Positions 46,789 to 56,229 of a stretch of 64,000 bases of DNA are shown one piece after another (position 1 is the stretch's first letter; each line of letters begins with the position of its first letter). This DNA comes from Pseudomonadales bacterium (GTDB taxonomy: Bacteria > Pseudomonadota > Gammaproteobacteria > Pseudomonadales > Ketobacteraceae). The stretch lies in NCBI GenBank assembly GCA_020062665.1, contig JAGUVW010000026.1:1-64000 (forward strand). Reading direction: 5' to 3'. Position numbers and translations under genes: made by a program. The notes beneath the pieces are model-generated. The model saw nothing but the letters and a program-made list of their open reading frames with translations. It did no database searches and was not told where the DNA came from.

Positions 46789-47100
46789 ATGAAAACCTCA
46801 ACCCACAACAAACCCCAACGCATCACCCAGGCTGAACTGGCCGGTGTCGCCGCCCAGGCGGTCAGTCGCGCACTCGCCGCACGCGAATCTTGCCTGCGTG
46901 AATTGAGTCCGCAGGAACTGGCCGAAGTCAGCGGCGGCGCAGCAGCCGGTACTGCGTTTCTGGCCAAAGGCATCATCGCTGGCGGTCGCCCGGTGGATAT
47001 GTATGCGTCTGCGCTGACCACGCTGACGACATCGCCGGCACTCAACACCTCGACGCTGAATGCCGCGACACTCGGTGCCGGCATGACCCGGATGGTGTGA
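46789..47100 (+). CDS. Double-glycine-leader peptide 2 (bacteriocin-like)
   Basis: This is a 103-residue precursor with a longer leader. The processing region LRELSPQELAEVSGG (residues 36-50) matches that of peptide 1 (RELxPxExxxVSGG). The mature 53-residue part is Ala/Thr/Leu-rich (ALTTLTTSPALNTSTL, AATLGAGMTRMV) with a GIIAGG turn, like pore-forming class II bacteriocins in composition. AAGGAG precedes ATG 46789. It starts 47 bp after peptide 1 and is part of the same operon. Confidence 0.72.
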   Translation: MKTSTHNKPQRITQAELAGVAAQAVSRALAARESCLRELSPQELAEVSGGAAAGTAFLAKGIIAGGRPVDMYASALTTLTTSPALNTSTLNAATLGAGMTRMV

Positions 47101-47103
47101 GCC

Positions 47104-47538
47104 ATGAAAACCGATCAGCAGACATTTTGTCCCAGTGCCCAGCCGGATTGGCAGGGTGCAAAAGTGTTTGGTGTGGTCGGTGGCACGCCGGATGCGCCGG
47201 AAACGGCGTATCTGGCAACGCCGGCACCGGTGTCGGATGAATTGCTGAAACTGGCCGATCCGGTAGCGCCGGATGAAGTGTTCCGCATTGCAGCGCCCTG
47301 TGCCTGCAGTGGTTGCGGCCACTTCGACAGCGCGCAATCCAGTTGCACCCTGGCGCAGAAAATCGTGCGCTGGGTGCCCATGGTGTCGGAAAGCCTGCCC
47401 GTATGCGGTATCCGCAGCGAGTGTCGCTGGTGGCAGCAGGAAGGCCGCGCGGCCTGTCTGCGCTGCCCGCAGGTGGTGACACGCAATCTGATGCCCACCG
47501 ACGCCATGCGCGATGCCGCCAATCCGGAGCTCCGCTAG
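47104..47538 (+). CDS. Nine-cysteine protein of unknown function in the peptide operon
   Basis: The protein has 144 residues. The nine Cys are at 9, 66, 68, 71, 81, 101, 107, 118 and 121. The groups are CACSGCGHFDSAQSSC and CGIRSECRWWQQEGRAACLRC, so Fe-S or zinc binding is likely. There is no signal peptide or membrane segment. It lies 3 bp after peptide 2 and one base before the HlyD gene, so its role must be tied to the peptides: maturation, regulation or self-protection. I recognise no family. Confidence 0.68.
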   Translation: MKTDQQTFCPSAQPDWQGAKVFGVVGGTPDAPETAYLATPAPVSDELLKLADPVAPDEVFRIAAPCACSGCGHFDSAQSSCTLAQKIVRWVPMVSESLPVCGIRSECRWWQQEGRAACLRCPQVVTRNLMPTDAMRDAANPELR

Positions 47539-47539
47539 C

Positions 47540-48787
47540 ATGACCACATCCCTGTTCCGCAGCGAAGCCATCGCCCATCAGCAGGAGGCCAAGATGGGCG
47601 ATGTCATGGCACTGCGCACATCATCGCTGCTGTGGCTGAGCGTGTTGTTTGCACTGTTCGCGCTTGCGCTGGTGATATTTCTGGCGCAAGGGGAATATAC
47701 CCGCAAGGCGCGCGTCACCGGTTTTCTGGCGCCCACGCAAGGAATGGTAAAAATCTTCACGCCGCAGGCCGGCACCGTGGTGGAACGCAAAGTGGAAGAA
47801 GGCCAGCCTGTGCAGCAAGGCGATGTGCTGTTCGTGCTGTCGGCAGAACAATCCTCGCTGGAAAGCACCGACACCCAGGCCAGCGTGATCACCAGCCTCC
47901 AGGCCCGCCGCGACAGCCTGCTGAACGAACTGGAACAACAGGACGAGCTAAACCGCGTGCAGTGGCAGGACCTGCACGACAACGTCAACGCCCTGCAGCA
48001 GGAACTGGCTCAAATCGAACAGGAAATCACGCTGCAACAACAGCGCGTAGCCGTGGCGAACGGCACGCTGGAGAAATTTCACGAGCTTTATCAGAAGCAC
48101 TATGTATCCCAGCTGCAGTGGCAGGAAAAGCGTGACGAACTTCTGCACCGGCAAGCGACCCTGCAAAGCCTGCAACGGGATCGCCTGGTGCTGCAGCGTC
48201 AACTGCAGACACTGCGTGCGGATATCAGCGGCCGTCAGTTTGAATTTGCCCGCCAGCGCGCCGAACTCGATCGCGATATTTCGCAACTGGAACAACAGAT
48301 CACCGAATATCAGGCGCGGCGCAGCATCGTGATCACCGCGCCCGCTGCCGGCACCGTCACCGCCATTCTGCTGCAGAAAGGACAAGTCGCCGGCGTGGAA
48401 TCACCGCTGGCGTCCATTCTGCCGCAAGGTTCCGAATTGCAGGCGCATCTGCTGGTGCCCAGCCGCGCCATCGGTTTTGTCAGCGCCGGGCAGTCAGTCG
48501 CGTTGCGTTATCAGGCGTTTCCCTACCAGCGCTTCGGCTCCCACGCGGGTGTGGTGAGTGAAATTTCCCGCACCATCATTCGTCCTGGCGAAGCGGATTT
48601 TCCTGTGCAGCTGACAGAACCTGCCTACCGTGTAGTGGTGCGACCGGTGGAACAGCATCTGCTGGCGTACCAGCAATCCCTGCCGCTGCAGGCGGGCATG
48701 CTGCTGGATGCGGATATCAAGCTGGATCGTCGCTCGCTGTTCCAGTGGGTGTTCGATCCGATCTACAGCCTGGCGGGCACCCTATGA
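47540..48787 (+). CDS. HlyD-family membrane-fusion protein
   Basis: The protein has 415 residues and would bridge the ABC exporter to an outer-membrane channel. One N-terminal membrane helix (LLWLSVLFALFALALVIFLA) is followed by biotinyl-lipoyl-type half motifs (FTPQAGTVVERKVEEGQPVQ and ITAPAAGTVTAILLQKGQVA) around a long coiled coil (about residues 110-265). It is CvaA-like in size and place. It overlaps the ABC gene by ATGA. No TolC homologue is in the window. Confidence 0.88.
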   Translation: MTTSLFRSEAIAHQQEAKMGDVMALRTSSLLWLSVLFALFALALVIFLAQGEYTRKARVTGFLAPTQGMVKIFTPQAGTVVERKVEEGQPVQQGDVLFVLSAEQSSLESTDTQASVITSLQARRDSLLNELEQQDELNRVQWQDLHDNVNALQQELAQIEQEITLQQQRVAVANGTLEKFHELYQKHYVSQLQWQEKRDELLHRQATLQSLQRDRLVLQRQLQTLRADISGRQFEFARQRAELDRDISQLEQQITEYQARRSIVITAPAAGTVTAILLQKGQVAGVESPLASILPQGSELQAHLLVPSRAIGFVSAGQSVALRYQAFPYQRFGSHAGVVSEISRTIIRPGEADFPVQLTEPAYRVVVRPVEQHLLAYQQSLPLQAGMLLDADIKLDRRSLFQWVFDPIYSLAGTL

Positions 48788-50925
48788 CAGGACTGCGTTT
48801 TTCCGGCGCCAGGACGGTGCCCGTGCTGCTGCAATCCGAAGCGGCAGAATGTGGCTTGGCGTGCCTGGCCATGACAGCGGCATTTCATGGCCTGTCGATT
48901 GATCTGCCGAGTTTGCGCCGGCGCTTTTCCGTGTCGACACAGGGCATGACGCTGGCGCAACTGATGCAATGTGCCACCCGGCTCGAACTGCTGGGCCGAC
49001 CGTTGCGGGTGGAACTGGAAGCGCTTGATCAACTCAAGCTGCCGGCCATCCTGCACTGGGATTTCAATCACTTTGTGGTTTTGACCAACGTCAGCGGACG
49101 TGGCCTGGTGCTGCACGATCCCGCGCGCGGCAAAGTGGAAATGACCCACGCCGAAGCCTCGCGTCATTTCACCGGTGTTGCGCTGGAACTGACACCGGCG
49201 CAGCAATTCACACCCGGCATTCAAAAGCAGAAAGTCAGCCTGCGCCAGCTGCTGGGCCACCTGCAAGGGCTCGGCAGCACGATCGGACAAATACTATTGC
49301 TGGCACTGGTGCTGGAACTGTTCGCACTGCTGCTGCCCTGGTTTGCCCAACTGGTGCTGGACGATGCTGTGGTAGCGGGTGATCGCGATCTGCTTGCCGT
49401 GCTTGGGCTGGGTTTCATTGTGCTGGTGCTGTTCAAGTCCGGCGCCGAAGCCCTGCGCAGCTGGATCGTGATGGTGCTCAGCACCACCGCCAACCTGCAA
49501 CTGCTCAGCAATCTGTTTCGCCAGATGCTGCGGCTGCCCTATCGTTTTTTTGAAAAACGTCATCTGGGCGATGTCGTGTCGCGCTTCGAATCCATGAACC
49601 AGATCCAGCGCACGCTTACCGGCAGTTTTCTCGAAGCCTTTATCGACGGCCTCATGGCCATCTCCACCCTGATCATGATCCTGATCTACAGCCGCACGCT
49701 GGCGTTCGTGGTGATCGTCGCCGCGCTGCTGTATCTGCTGTTGCGACTGGGGCTGTTTCTGCCTTTACGACTGGCTGCAGAAGACAAGATCCAGCGCGCG
49801 GCCCGCCAGCAATCCCATCTGCTGGAAACCGTGCGCGGCATCCAGACGCTGAAGCTGTTCAACCGCGAGCAGCAGCGCCAGATGCAGCACCAGAATCTGG
49901 CGGTGGATCATTTCAACGCCGACGTGCGGATGCAGAAACTGCACATCCTGTACCGGCTCGGTAACACGCTGGTCTTCAGCGGCGAACACATTCTGGTGAT
50001 CTGGCTGGGCGCGCTGTTGATTCTGGATCAGCAGTTTTCGGTGGGCATGATGTTCGCGTTTCTGGCGTACAAGGATCTGTTCACCAGCCGCATCATCGCC
50101 CTGATCGAAAAAGGCATCGAATTCAAAATGCTGGGGCTGCATCTGGAGCGCGTGGGAGAAATCGCCCTGCACGAGCCGGAAGCGGCAACCATGGACATGC
50201 CCGACAACAATGACTCATCCATCAGTGCCAGTCTGCAGATCCGCGATCTGACCTACGCCTGGGGCGACCATCAAACGCCGGTGCTGCAGAGCCTGAATCT
50301 GGACATCGCAGAAGGTGAAAGCGTGGCGATCGTTGGTGCGTCCGGCTGCGGCAAAACCACGCTGGCGAAACTGCTGCTGGGACTGCTGCAACCGGACAGC
50401 GGCAGCATCCAGATCGGTGGCTGCGACCTGCGCCGTTTCGGCATTGCCCGCTATCGCCAGCTGGTGGGGTCAGTGCTGCAGGAAGACAATCTGTTCGCCG
50501 GCTCCATTGCCGACAACATCTGCTTTTTCGATGCTGACACCAGCATGGAACGCATTCAGGCCTGCGCCCAGCTGGCGTGCGTACACGCGGATATCGCGGC
50601 GATGCCCATGGGTTACAACACGCTGATCGGTGACATGGGCGGCGCGCTGTCCGGCGGCCAGAAGCAACGCATCCTGCTGGCGCGCGCGCTCTACAAACAG
50701 CCGCGCATTCTGATCCTGGACGAAGCTACCAGTCATCTCGACGTGCAGCGGGAAAAGCAGGTGAACGATGCCATTCGCAACCTGAATCTCACCCGCATCA
50801 TCATTGCGCACCGACCGGAAACCATCGCGTCGGCGGATCGAGTGATTCTGTTGCAGCAGGGCAAGGCGCACAGCCTGTCGGTGCAGAAGGGATCAAAAGC
50901 AGAAGCGGCGATTCAGGTGGCGTAA
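48784..50925 (+). CDS. C39-peptidase ABC exporter (bacteriocin processing/secretion)
   Basis: The protein has 713 residues. The N-terminal C39 peptidase has its catalytic Cys at residue 23 (LLQSEAAECGLACLAM), His in WDFNHFVVL and Asp in LHDPARG, so it can cut leaders after GG. The membrane domain (about residues 155-430) comes next. The ATPase has Walker A GASGCGKTT, signature LSGGQKQRI and Walker B ILILDEATS. It is CvaB/LagD-like. It would cleave and export the two peptides upstream. Confidence 0.92.
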   Translation: MTGLRFSGARTVPVLLQSEAAECGLACLAMTAAFHGLSIDLPSLRRRFSVSTQGMTLAQLMQCATRLELLGRPLRVELEALDQLKLPAILHWDFNHFVVLTNVSGRGLVLHDPARGKVEMTHAEASRHFTGVALELTPAQQFTPGIQKQKVSLRQLLGHLQGLGSTIGQILLLALVLELFALLLPWFAQLVLDDAVVAGDRDLLAVLGLGFIVLVLFKSGAEALRSWIVMVLSTTANLQLLSNLFRQMLRLPYRFFEKRHLGDVVSRFESMNQIQRTLTGSFLEAFIDGLMAISTLIMILIYSRTLAFVVIVAALLYLLLRLGLFLPLRLAAEDKIQRAARQQSHLLETVRGIQTLKLFNREQQRQMQHQNLAVDHFNADVRMQKLHILYRLGNTLVFSGEHILVIWLGALLILDQQFSVGMMFAFLAYKDLFTSRIIALIEKGIEFKMLGLHLERVGEIALHEPEAATMDMPDNNDSSISASLQIRDLTYAWGDHQTPVLQSLNLDIAEGESVAIVGASGCGKTTLAKLLLGLLQPDSGSIQIGGCDLRRFGIARYRQLVGSVLQEDNLFAGSIADNICFFDADTSMERIQACAQLACVHADIAAMPMGYNTLIGDMGGALSGGQKQRILLARALYKQPRILILDEATSHLDVQREKQVNDAIRNLNLTRIIIAHRPETIASADRVILLQQGKAHSLSVQKGSKAEAAIQVA

Positions 50926-50950
50926 CGCAAGGCCCGCCACCTTTCATCGT

Positions 50951-52474
50951 TCACACGTGGGGATAATCCGGTTGCTCCACCAGATTGTCGGCTATCGTTT
51001 CGTTGCGATTGGAGCGCACGTAAAAACCCCAGGGCGCCGCCACGCCATGATAGCCAGGCACCGCCAGAATTTTCTCCTTCATCAGTTCGCCACCTTCTTC
51101 CGGCGACACATCATGGCCCGTACTCAGCACAAAGTAGCCCACCGATTCACCTTCGGCACCGCGAATCGCAAAGCGATCCTTGATCACATCAGTGAATGTG
51201 GCCTCGTTGTAACCCGCCATTAAAAAGCTGGTGTAAACATAGTGGCCGTTCAACACCCAGGCATCGCGGCCGTACAGCTTCATCGGCACCGGCGCGATGC
51301 CAGTGATGGACGACAGACTGCCCAGCATGTCAGAAAACGCATCGCCCACCGCATCCGCCAATCCACCCTTCACCAAATCCGGCGCGCCATCGGCTTCGGA
51401 CAGCTTCGGCGCCAGCAGAATGCTATACAGAATCCAGCCGATGGGGCCGATGCCAATCAGCAATACCTGCAACAGCGTCACCCACCAGGGCAGATCCACA
51501 TCCACGTCAACACCGGCAGTCAGCACGTTGATGCGGCCACCGCCGGGAAACGTCCGCATGGCGCCATCATCGAGCAGATACCAGCGGCTCCAGTGCAGTA
51601 CCAGCACACCATCCCAGCTGATGTCCGCCTGATCCTTGTGTGCCTTGCCATGCACCTCCATTCCCAGCGGATGCATTTTCAGATCCAGCGCATCAATGGT
51701 GGCGCCTTCGATTTCCTGCCCCACCTGCTCCGCCGATTTCACGGCCAGAATGCTGTCCATGGCATCCCGCGACAGCAACACCTGCAGGCCGCTGCCACGG
51801 GTGACGATGGAGCGATCGCCCGGCAACTGCGCATCCTCGCCCGGCAACGCCAGGGTGAACAGCAGGCTGGGGAGCGTGGCGCGATGTTCGGTGGAGGTAA
51901 TGATCGGCGGCGCGCTCTCGACAGCTTCAATATGAGGCCGCTCGATATTCGACGGCTTGCCGACATAAAACCCAGCCGACCAGCTGTCGCGCGCGGGCGG
52001 CTCTTCAAACGTCGGCTCCAGCTGATCGATCAGCCCACCGAACACCGGCAGCGTGACTGACGCCAGCACCGATTCCACATTCTCACCCAGCAACGTTTCC
52101 AGCACTGGCTGAAACCAGACGGGCTGCACATCTTCCAGCGCGCCCAGCCTGATACCTGCCTGCGGTGCATCGTCTTCCACCTCCACCACCTGGGGAATCA
52201 ATTCAATCCAGGCACTCACCGTCGCAGGTGTCGAACCAAACAGCGACACCTCACCCGTCACTCGCACACCGATGCGCAGGGCTGAGTCCGTCTCTTTCAA
52301 TTCCACCACCGGTTGCGCCAGCTGGGCCTGCAGCGCGGGCAAGGTGTTGGAGTCGGTGAAGATGTTCAGATCAATGGGCGCCGACAGTGCCGACTCCCGA
52401 TAGACATAACGCAATATGCCGTTGATGACCTCGATATCAATTCCCACTGCAATTTTGACAGATCCCATGTCCAT
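50951..52474 (-). CDS. Unknown 507-residue protein, possibly lipid-binding (TULIP-like)
   Basis: I do not firmly recognise it. There is no signal peptide. Long beta-rich stretches (ALRIGVRVTGEVSLFG, MEVHGKAHKDQADISWDGVL, GGRINVLTAGVDVDVDL), an amphipathic helical part with a hydrophobic run (WWVTLLQVLLIGIGPIGWIL) and a compact C-terminal domain recall P47/TULIP-type lipid-binding proteins. That comparison is by pattern only. It is convergent with the ABC exporter, 25 bp away, and might protect against or interact with the exported peptides. Confidence 0.6.
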   Translation of the reverse strand: MDMGSVKIAVGIDIEVINGILRYVYRESALSAPIDLNIFTDSNTLPALQAQLAQPVVELKETDSALRIGVRVTGEVSLFGSTPATVSAWIELIPQVVEVEDDAPQAGIRLGALEDVQPVWFQPVLETLLGENVESVLASVTLPVFGGLIDQLEPTFEEPPARDSWSAGFYVGKPSNIERPHIEAVESAPPIITSTEHRATLPSLLFTLALPGEDAQLPGDRSIVTRGSGLQVLLSRDAMDSILAVKSAEQVGQEIEGATIDALDLKMHPLGMEVHGKAHKDQADISWDGVLVLHWSRWYLLDDGAMRTFPGGGRINVLTAGVDVDVDLPWWVTLLQVLLIGIGPIGWILYSILLAPKLSEADGAPDLVKGGLADAVGDAFSDMLGSLSSITGIAPVPMKLYGRDAWVLNGHYVYTSFLMAGYNEATFTDVIKDRFAIRGAEGESVGYFVLSTGHDVSPEEGGELMKEKILAVPGYHGVAAPWGFYVRSNRNETIADNLVEQPDYPHV

Positions 52475-52576
52475 AAGCAGATTCCTGGGTTGTGGTTGAC
52501 ACTACAGAGATCAACATAGGCCTGAACGGGAAGGAGATCAACAGCGCGCATTGACGCGAGTCAACCGACTGGAAAT

Positions 52577-53269
52577 TCAACGATTTCGCTTTACCCAGTA
52601 ATACGCCCCCACCTTTTTCACCAGACCGGCCTGCTTGAGTCCGGCCAGCTCCTTGTTGAGCGTCTGCCGGGTAACACCGAGCATGGCGGCCAGCAACTCT
52701 TGCGAAATGCGGGTACGGAGCAGATAGCCATCCTCCAGCGGCACCCCCAGGCTCGATGCAATATGGCGCAACCGATGCACAATCCGGCTTTTCACAGAGC
52801 CCAGCAGATTATCCTCGCCCCAGGCATACATGGCCCGCAAGCGTTGGCACAACAGCAACGCCACACCCTGATACAACCCGGGATTCGCCTGCAATACCCG
52901 AGCGATCACCGCGCTGTCGAAACCAACACACTGACAAGGCTCCATCGCGATGGTGGAATGCTGACGCGGCAACTGGTCGACAACCCCCAACTCCCCCAAC
53001 CACTGCCCTGCCCCCACCACATCCAGCACGGCTTCGTCACCGCCGACGGTCGGCACCATCACCTTCAGACAGCCCGACTCGACGAAATACAACGCCCTGG
53101 CGGCTTCACCGCGCGTATAAAGCGTCTGGCCAGGCAGCAGCTGCCGTTCCACTGCCGTATCCAGCAAGCGCTGTCTGTCAGGCTCAGCCCAATGGGAAAA
53201 CAGTACACTGCTGTCGAAAGCCGTTCGCCAAACTGCGGCGTCTGAATCCGATTGCGGTCGATGTGTCAT
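52577..53269 (-). CDS. Crp/Fnr-family regulator
   Basis: The regulator has 230 residues. A cyclic-nucleotide-binding-type beta barrel covers about residues 20-135 (LPGQTLYTRGEAARALYFVE, GQWLGELGVVDQLPRQH). The winged helix-turn-helix is at the C-terminus (RISQELLAAMLGVTRQTLNK). It lacks the N-terminal cysteine cluster of Fnr, so it is not an oxygen sensor of that type. ATG 53269 is chosen because upstream in-frame residues overlap the divergent promoter. It is divergent from the hydrolase gene. Confidence 0.88.
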   Translation of the reverse strand: MTHRPQSDSDAAVWRTAFDSSVLFSHWAEPDRQRLLDTAVERQLLPGQTLYTRGEAARALYFVESGCLKVMVPTVGGDEAVLDVVGAGQWLGELGVVDQLPRQHSTIAMEPCQCVGFDSAVIARVLQANPGLYQGVALLLCQRLRAMYAWGEDNLLGSVKSRIVHRLRHIASSLGVPLEDGYLLRTRISQELLAAMLGVTRQTLNKELAGLKQAGLVKKVGAYYWVKRNR

Positions 53270-53377
53270 ATGCCTTATGCCTTCTTGTTGTAGGGACAGC
53301 GGGTGTAAACTTTTTGACAGCGGAACCGGCACCCCTGCGGTAATGTCGGTAGTGTCTGCCATTATCGGGAAAACACC

Positions 53378-54244
53378 ATGCTCTACTCTCGTCATTCACT
53401 GCAACTGGGTCAGGATACTGTCGGCTACATCGATCAAGGTACAGGCCCGACGCTGGTCTGCCTGCATGCCATTGGTCACTCCGCCGATGACTACGCTCAC
53501 TTCATCCAGTCGATCAGCCCGCGCTTTCGCTGCATTGCCATTGATTTTCCAGGGCATGGCGCCTCCAGTAAAGGTTGCCGGCCCGTCAGCAGCGCGTTCT
53601 ATGCCGATGTGGTTGAGGCAATGCTGAACCAGCTCGCTATCGAACGATGCATCCTGATCGGCAATTCCATCGGCGGCGCCACTGCCATCGAACTGGCAAT
53701 ACGGCTACCGGAAAAAGTGCAAGCCCTGATACTGTGCAACCCCGGTGGTATTTTCGAACGCAATCGGGTGACACGCATTGCCAGCCCTGTATTCGCCGGC
53801 CTGTTTGCTCAGGGTGAAAAGCATGCTCGCTGGTATAAAACATTCTTTTCGACTTTCTATCGATCCGTTCTGACCAATGCCCCAGCCAGGGCAAGACGAG
53901 ACGAAATCATTGAGCAGGCCTATGAAACCGCCCAGGTGTGTCGAGAAGCCTGGCAGAGTTTCGGCACGCCGGAATCGGATCTGCGCGACAGCATTCGGCA
54001 GCTGAACCTTCCCATTCTGGTGGCCTGGGCCACGCAGGATCGCATCAACCGGCTGAAGCTGAATCTGCCCACCATTCGCGCGCTGAAGAATGGCAACCTG
54101 AAAACCTACCCGGCCGGTCATGTGGCATTTCTGGAATGCCCTGATGAATTCTTGAAGGATTTTGAAACGTTCATGGCGAGCCTGTGCCTTACAACCGATG
54201 AGTCCATGACGGCCCCACCTTCATCCGCTATCATGGCGCCATGA
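53378..54244 (+). CDS. Alpha/beta-fold hydrolase
   Basis: The protein has 288 residues. The oxyanion loop is LHAIGHS and the nucleophile elbow GNSIGG (Ser). The acid lies in AWATQDRI and the His in YPAGHVAFLE. The substrate is not evident; the GHGAS motif is that of general esterases/lactonases. It overlaps the methyltransferase gene by ATGA and so is translationally coupled with it. Confidence 0.88.
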   Translation: MLYSRHSLQLGQDTVGYIDQGTGPTLVCLHAIGHSADDYAHFIQSISPRFRCIAIDFPGHGASSKGCRPVSSAFYADVVEAMLNQLAIERCILIGNSIGGATAIELAIRLPEKVQALILCNPGGIFERNRVTRIASPVFAGLFAQGEKHARWYKTFFSTFYRSVLTNAPARARRDEIIEQAYETAQVCREAWQSFGTPESDLRDSIRQLNLPILVAWATQDRINRLKLNLPTIRALKNGNLKTYPAGHVAFLECPDEFLKDFETFMASLCLTTDESMTAPPSSAIMAP

Positions 54245-55062
54245 ATAGCCCACTGCTCACCCTGAAAGTACACCAGCAACTGCGCGCCGCCATGGACAGC
54301 GGTACAGCCACCATTGAATGCTCACTGGATCTGGATCGCACCACCGCCACCGTCAGCCTGGATGGCCGCGACTGGATCTGGCAGGGCCGGCGTTTTCCCC
54401 TGCCCGATACCTGCAAGGACAGAACCATCTACTACTGGGATGGCGAGAGTTTCGAGCCGGTATCGCGCTACACCACCTCGCTGATCAAGCTGGTGCCAAC
54501 GGAATGGGGCGCGCCGACGTTTGAAATCGATGGCATCAAGATGCTGCCCACCGCGCAGGTGTCGCCCTATGCCGACGCCGAACGCAAGGTGAATCTGATC
54601 GCGCCCCGCGGCAAAGTCATTCTGGATACCTGTGGCGGGCTGGGTTATTTTGCCGCGTGCTGCCTGCAGGGCGGCGCCAGCAAAATCCTGTCGTTCGAGA
54701 AAAATTCCGATGTGATCTGGCTGCGCAGCCTCAATCCGTGGTCGCCGCCCGTGGGTGATGTACTCAGCCTCACCCAGGGCGACATATCTGAACTGATCGC
54801 ATCCATTCCCACCGCGTCGGTGGATGCCATCCTGCACGATCCACCCCGTTTCGGCATCGCCGGCGAACTGTATTCACAAACGTTCTACGATCATCTGGCA
54901 CGGGTGATCAAACGCAACGGCAAACTGTTCCACTACACCGGCACACCCAACAAACTCACCACTGGGCGCGATGTACCGAACGAAGTGGCCAAGCGTCTGG
55001 GCAAGGCGGGCTTTTCCACCCAGCTGAATGGCGACGGCGTACTGGCGGTGAAAAAGGGTTGA
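54241..55062 (+). CDS. Class I SAM-dependent methyltransferase
   Basis: The protein has 273 residues. The SAM-binding motif is VILDTCGGLGYFAACCLQGG (about residues 124-143), followed by an acidic strand end (ILSFEKN). The catalytic-type motif LHDPPRFG resembles the DPPY/NPPY motif of N-methyltransferases. It resembles predicted archaeal methyltransferases (COG2521). The substrate is unknown; coupling with the hydrolase suggests a joint pathway. Confidence 0.82.
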   Translation: MNSPLLTLKVHQQLRAAMDSGTATIECSLDLDRTTATVSLDGRDWIWQGRRFPLPDTCKDRTIYYWDGESFEPVSRYTTSLIKLVPTEWGAPTFEIDGIKMLPTAQVSPYADAERKVNLIAPRGKVILDTCGGLGYFAACCLQGGASKILSFEKNSDVIWLRSLNPWSPPVGDVLSLTQGDISELIASIPTASVDAILHDPPRFGIAGELYSQTFYDHLARVIKRNGKLFHYTGTPNKLTTGRDVPNEVAKRLGKAGFSTQLNGDGVLAVKKG

Positions 55063-55089
55063 TTCCATTCCACCGCCAGCGCAAGGCTG

Positions 55090-56229
55090 TCACACCGGAC
55101 TCAGGCCCAACGCAATCCTGCCGCTGATCTGCGCCTGTTGCGCTTCCGGCAGCGGATGAAAATGCGCAGCCCTCACATCACGCTGAATGCGCTCCAGCAC
55201 GTGATGGCGGAAGAAGCCTGCACCGCCCACCAGATTCGCCGCCTGCGCCACTACCGCCTGAATCGCATTCGTGGCCAGCGTCTTGTAGGCCAGAATGGAA
55301 TCTGAATTGCCGATGCCGGGTTTGAAGCACAGATCATCACACTGCTCCACCATTGTGTTACGCACCAGGCGCGCCAACCGCAGCTGATTGCGCAACGCAC
55401 CCAGATCCCGCGCCGATTCCGGCTTGTCCTGACAGGCCTGCGTGGCCAGCACTGCCGCCTGTTCCGCCAGTCCCAGATAGCAACTCACGATCAACGGCAT
55501 GGCCACGGGCAGAATCAGATCCCACACGCCATGCCACTGGGCCACGGGCCGGCGCGCGACAATGGCATCATCCGGCACAAACACATCACGCAGCACGACG
55601 TCATGGGATCCTGACCCCCGCATGCCCAGCGTATCCCAGTTGTTCTGCACCGCAATGCCGGGCGCCGTCAGTGGAACGGAAAAATGCAGCACCTGATCGC
55701 CGGCCAGTGTCGTGGTCACTGCACTGGTCACCAACACCTGCCCACCGGGGCAACCGCTGACAAAACGCTTGTGGGCTGTCACGCGATAACCGGCTTCCAC
55801 CGGTTCGGCGCGGCCATTGGATTGCAGCCAGTCATTGGCGCCCGTGCCAGCAATGATCAACTCGCCGGCGGCAATCTTGCTCAGCGTCGCCCTGGCTTTC
55901 GCGTCCTGGGCGTTTTTGAATTTATAAACGTTCAGCAACACCGGGTGCGTGTGCATCACAAAGGCCAGCGCAGTGGAACCACAGACCTGCGCCATCTGCG
56001 TAATAAAATCCGCCAGCGTGGCATAGTCCACACCACCACCACCCAGCTCCTGCGGAATACCTGCCGAAAAAAATCGCGCTGCTTTCAGATCGGCATAATT
56101 TTGCTGCACAAAACTGCCGTCGCGGTCATGAGCCGGCGCCCGGTCGGCAAAGGCAGGCAGCAGGGCCTGCAAGCGGTGCACCCAATCCGGGTTGACATCG
56201 TTGTCTACTAATTTACGTGCTGTTTCCAT
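55090..56229 (-). CDS. Acyl-CoA dehydrogenase family protein
   Basis: The protein has 379 residues and is a flavoenzyme. The N-terminal helical domain has FFSAGIPQELGGGGVDYATL, the middle beta domain has VTAHKRFVSGCPGGQVLVTS and NWDTLGMRGSGSHDV, and the C-terminal bundle ends NLVGGAGFFRHHVLERIQRD. The last motif and the low similarity to fatty-acid enzymes suggest the DszC/monooxygenase-like subgroup, so the reaction is uncertain. GGGAGAG precedes ATG 56229. It is divergent from an HxlR regulator. Confidence 0.82.
   Translation of the reverse strand: METARKLVDNDVNPDWVHRLQALLPAFADRAPAHDRDGSFVQQNYADLKAARFFSAGIPQELGGGGVDYATLADFITQMAQVCGSTALAFVMHTHPVLLNVYKFKNAQDAKARATLSKIAAGELIIAGTGANDWLQSNGRAEPVEAGYRVTAHKRFVSGCPGGQVLVTSAVTTTLAGDQVLHFSVPLTAPGIAVQNNWDTLGMRGSGSHDVVLRDVFVPDDAIVARRPVAQWHGVWDLILPVAMPLIVSCYLGLAEQAAVLATQACQDKPESARDLGALRNQLRLARLVRNTMVEQCDDLCFKPGIGNSDSILAYKTLATNAIQAVVAQAANLVGGAGFFRHHVLERIQRDVRAAHFHPLPEAQQAQISGRIALGLSPV

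Noticed and set aside
52577-53269. Fnr (oxygen sensor) identity for the Crp/Fnr regulator
   Set aside because: The N-terminal cysteine set needed for the 4Fe-4S cluster is absent.
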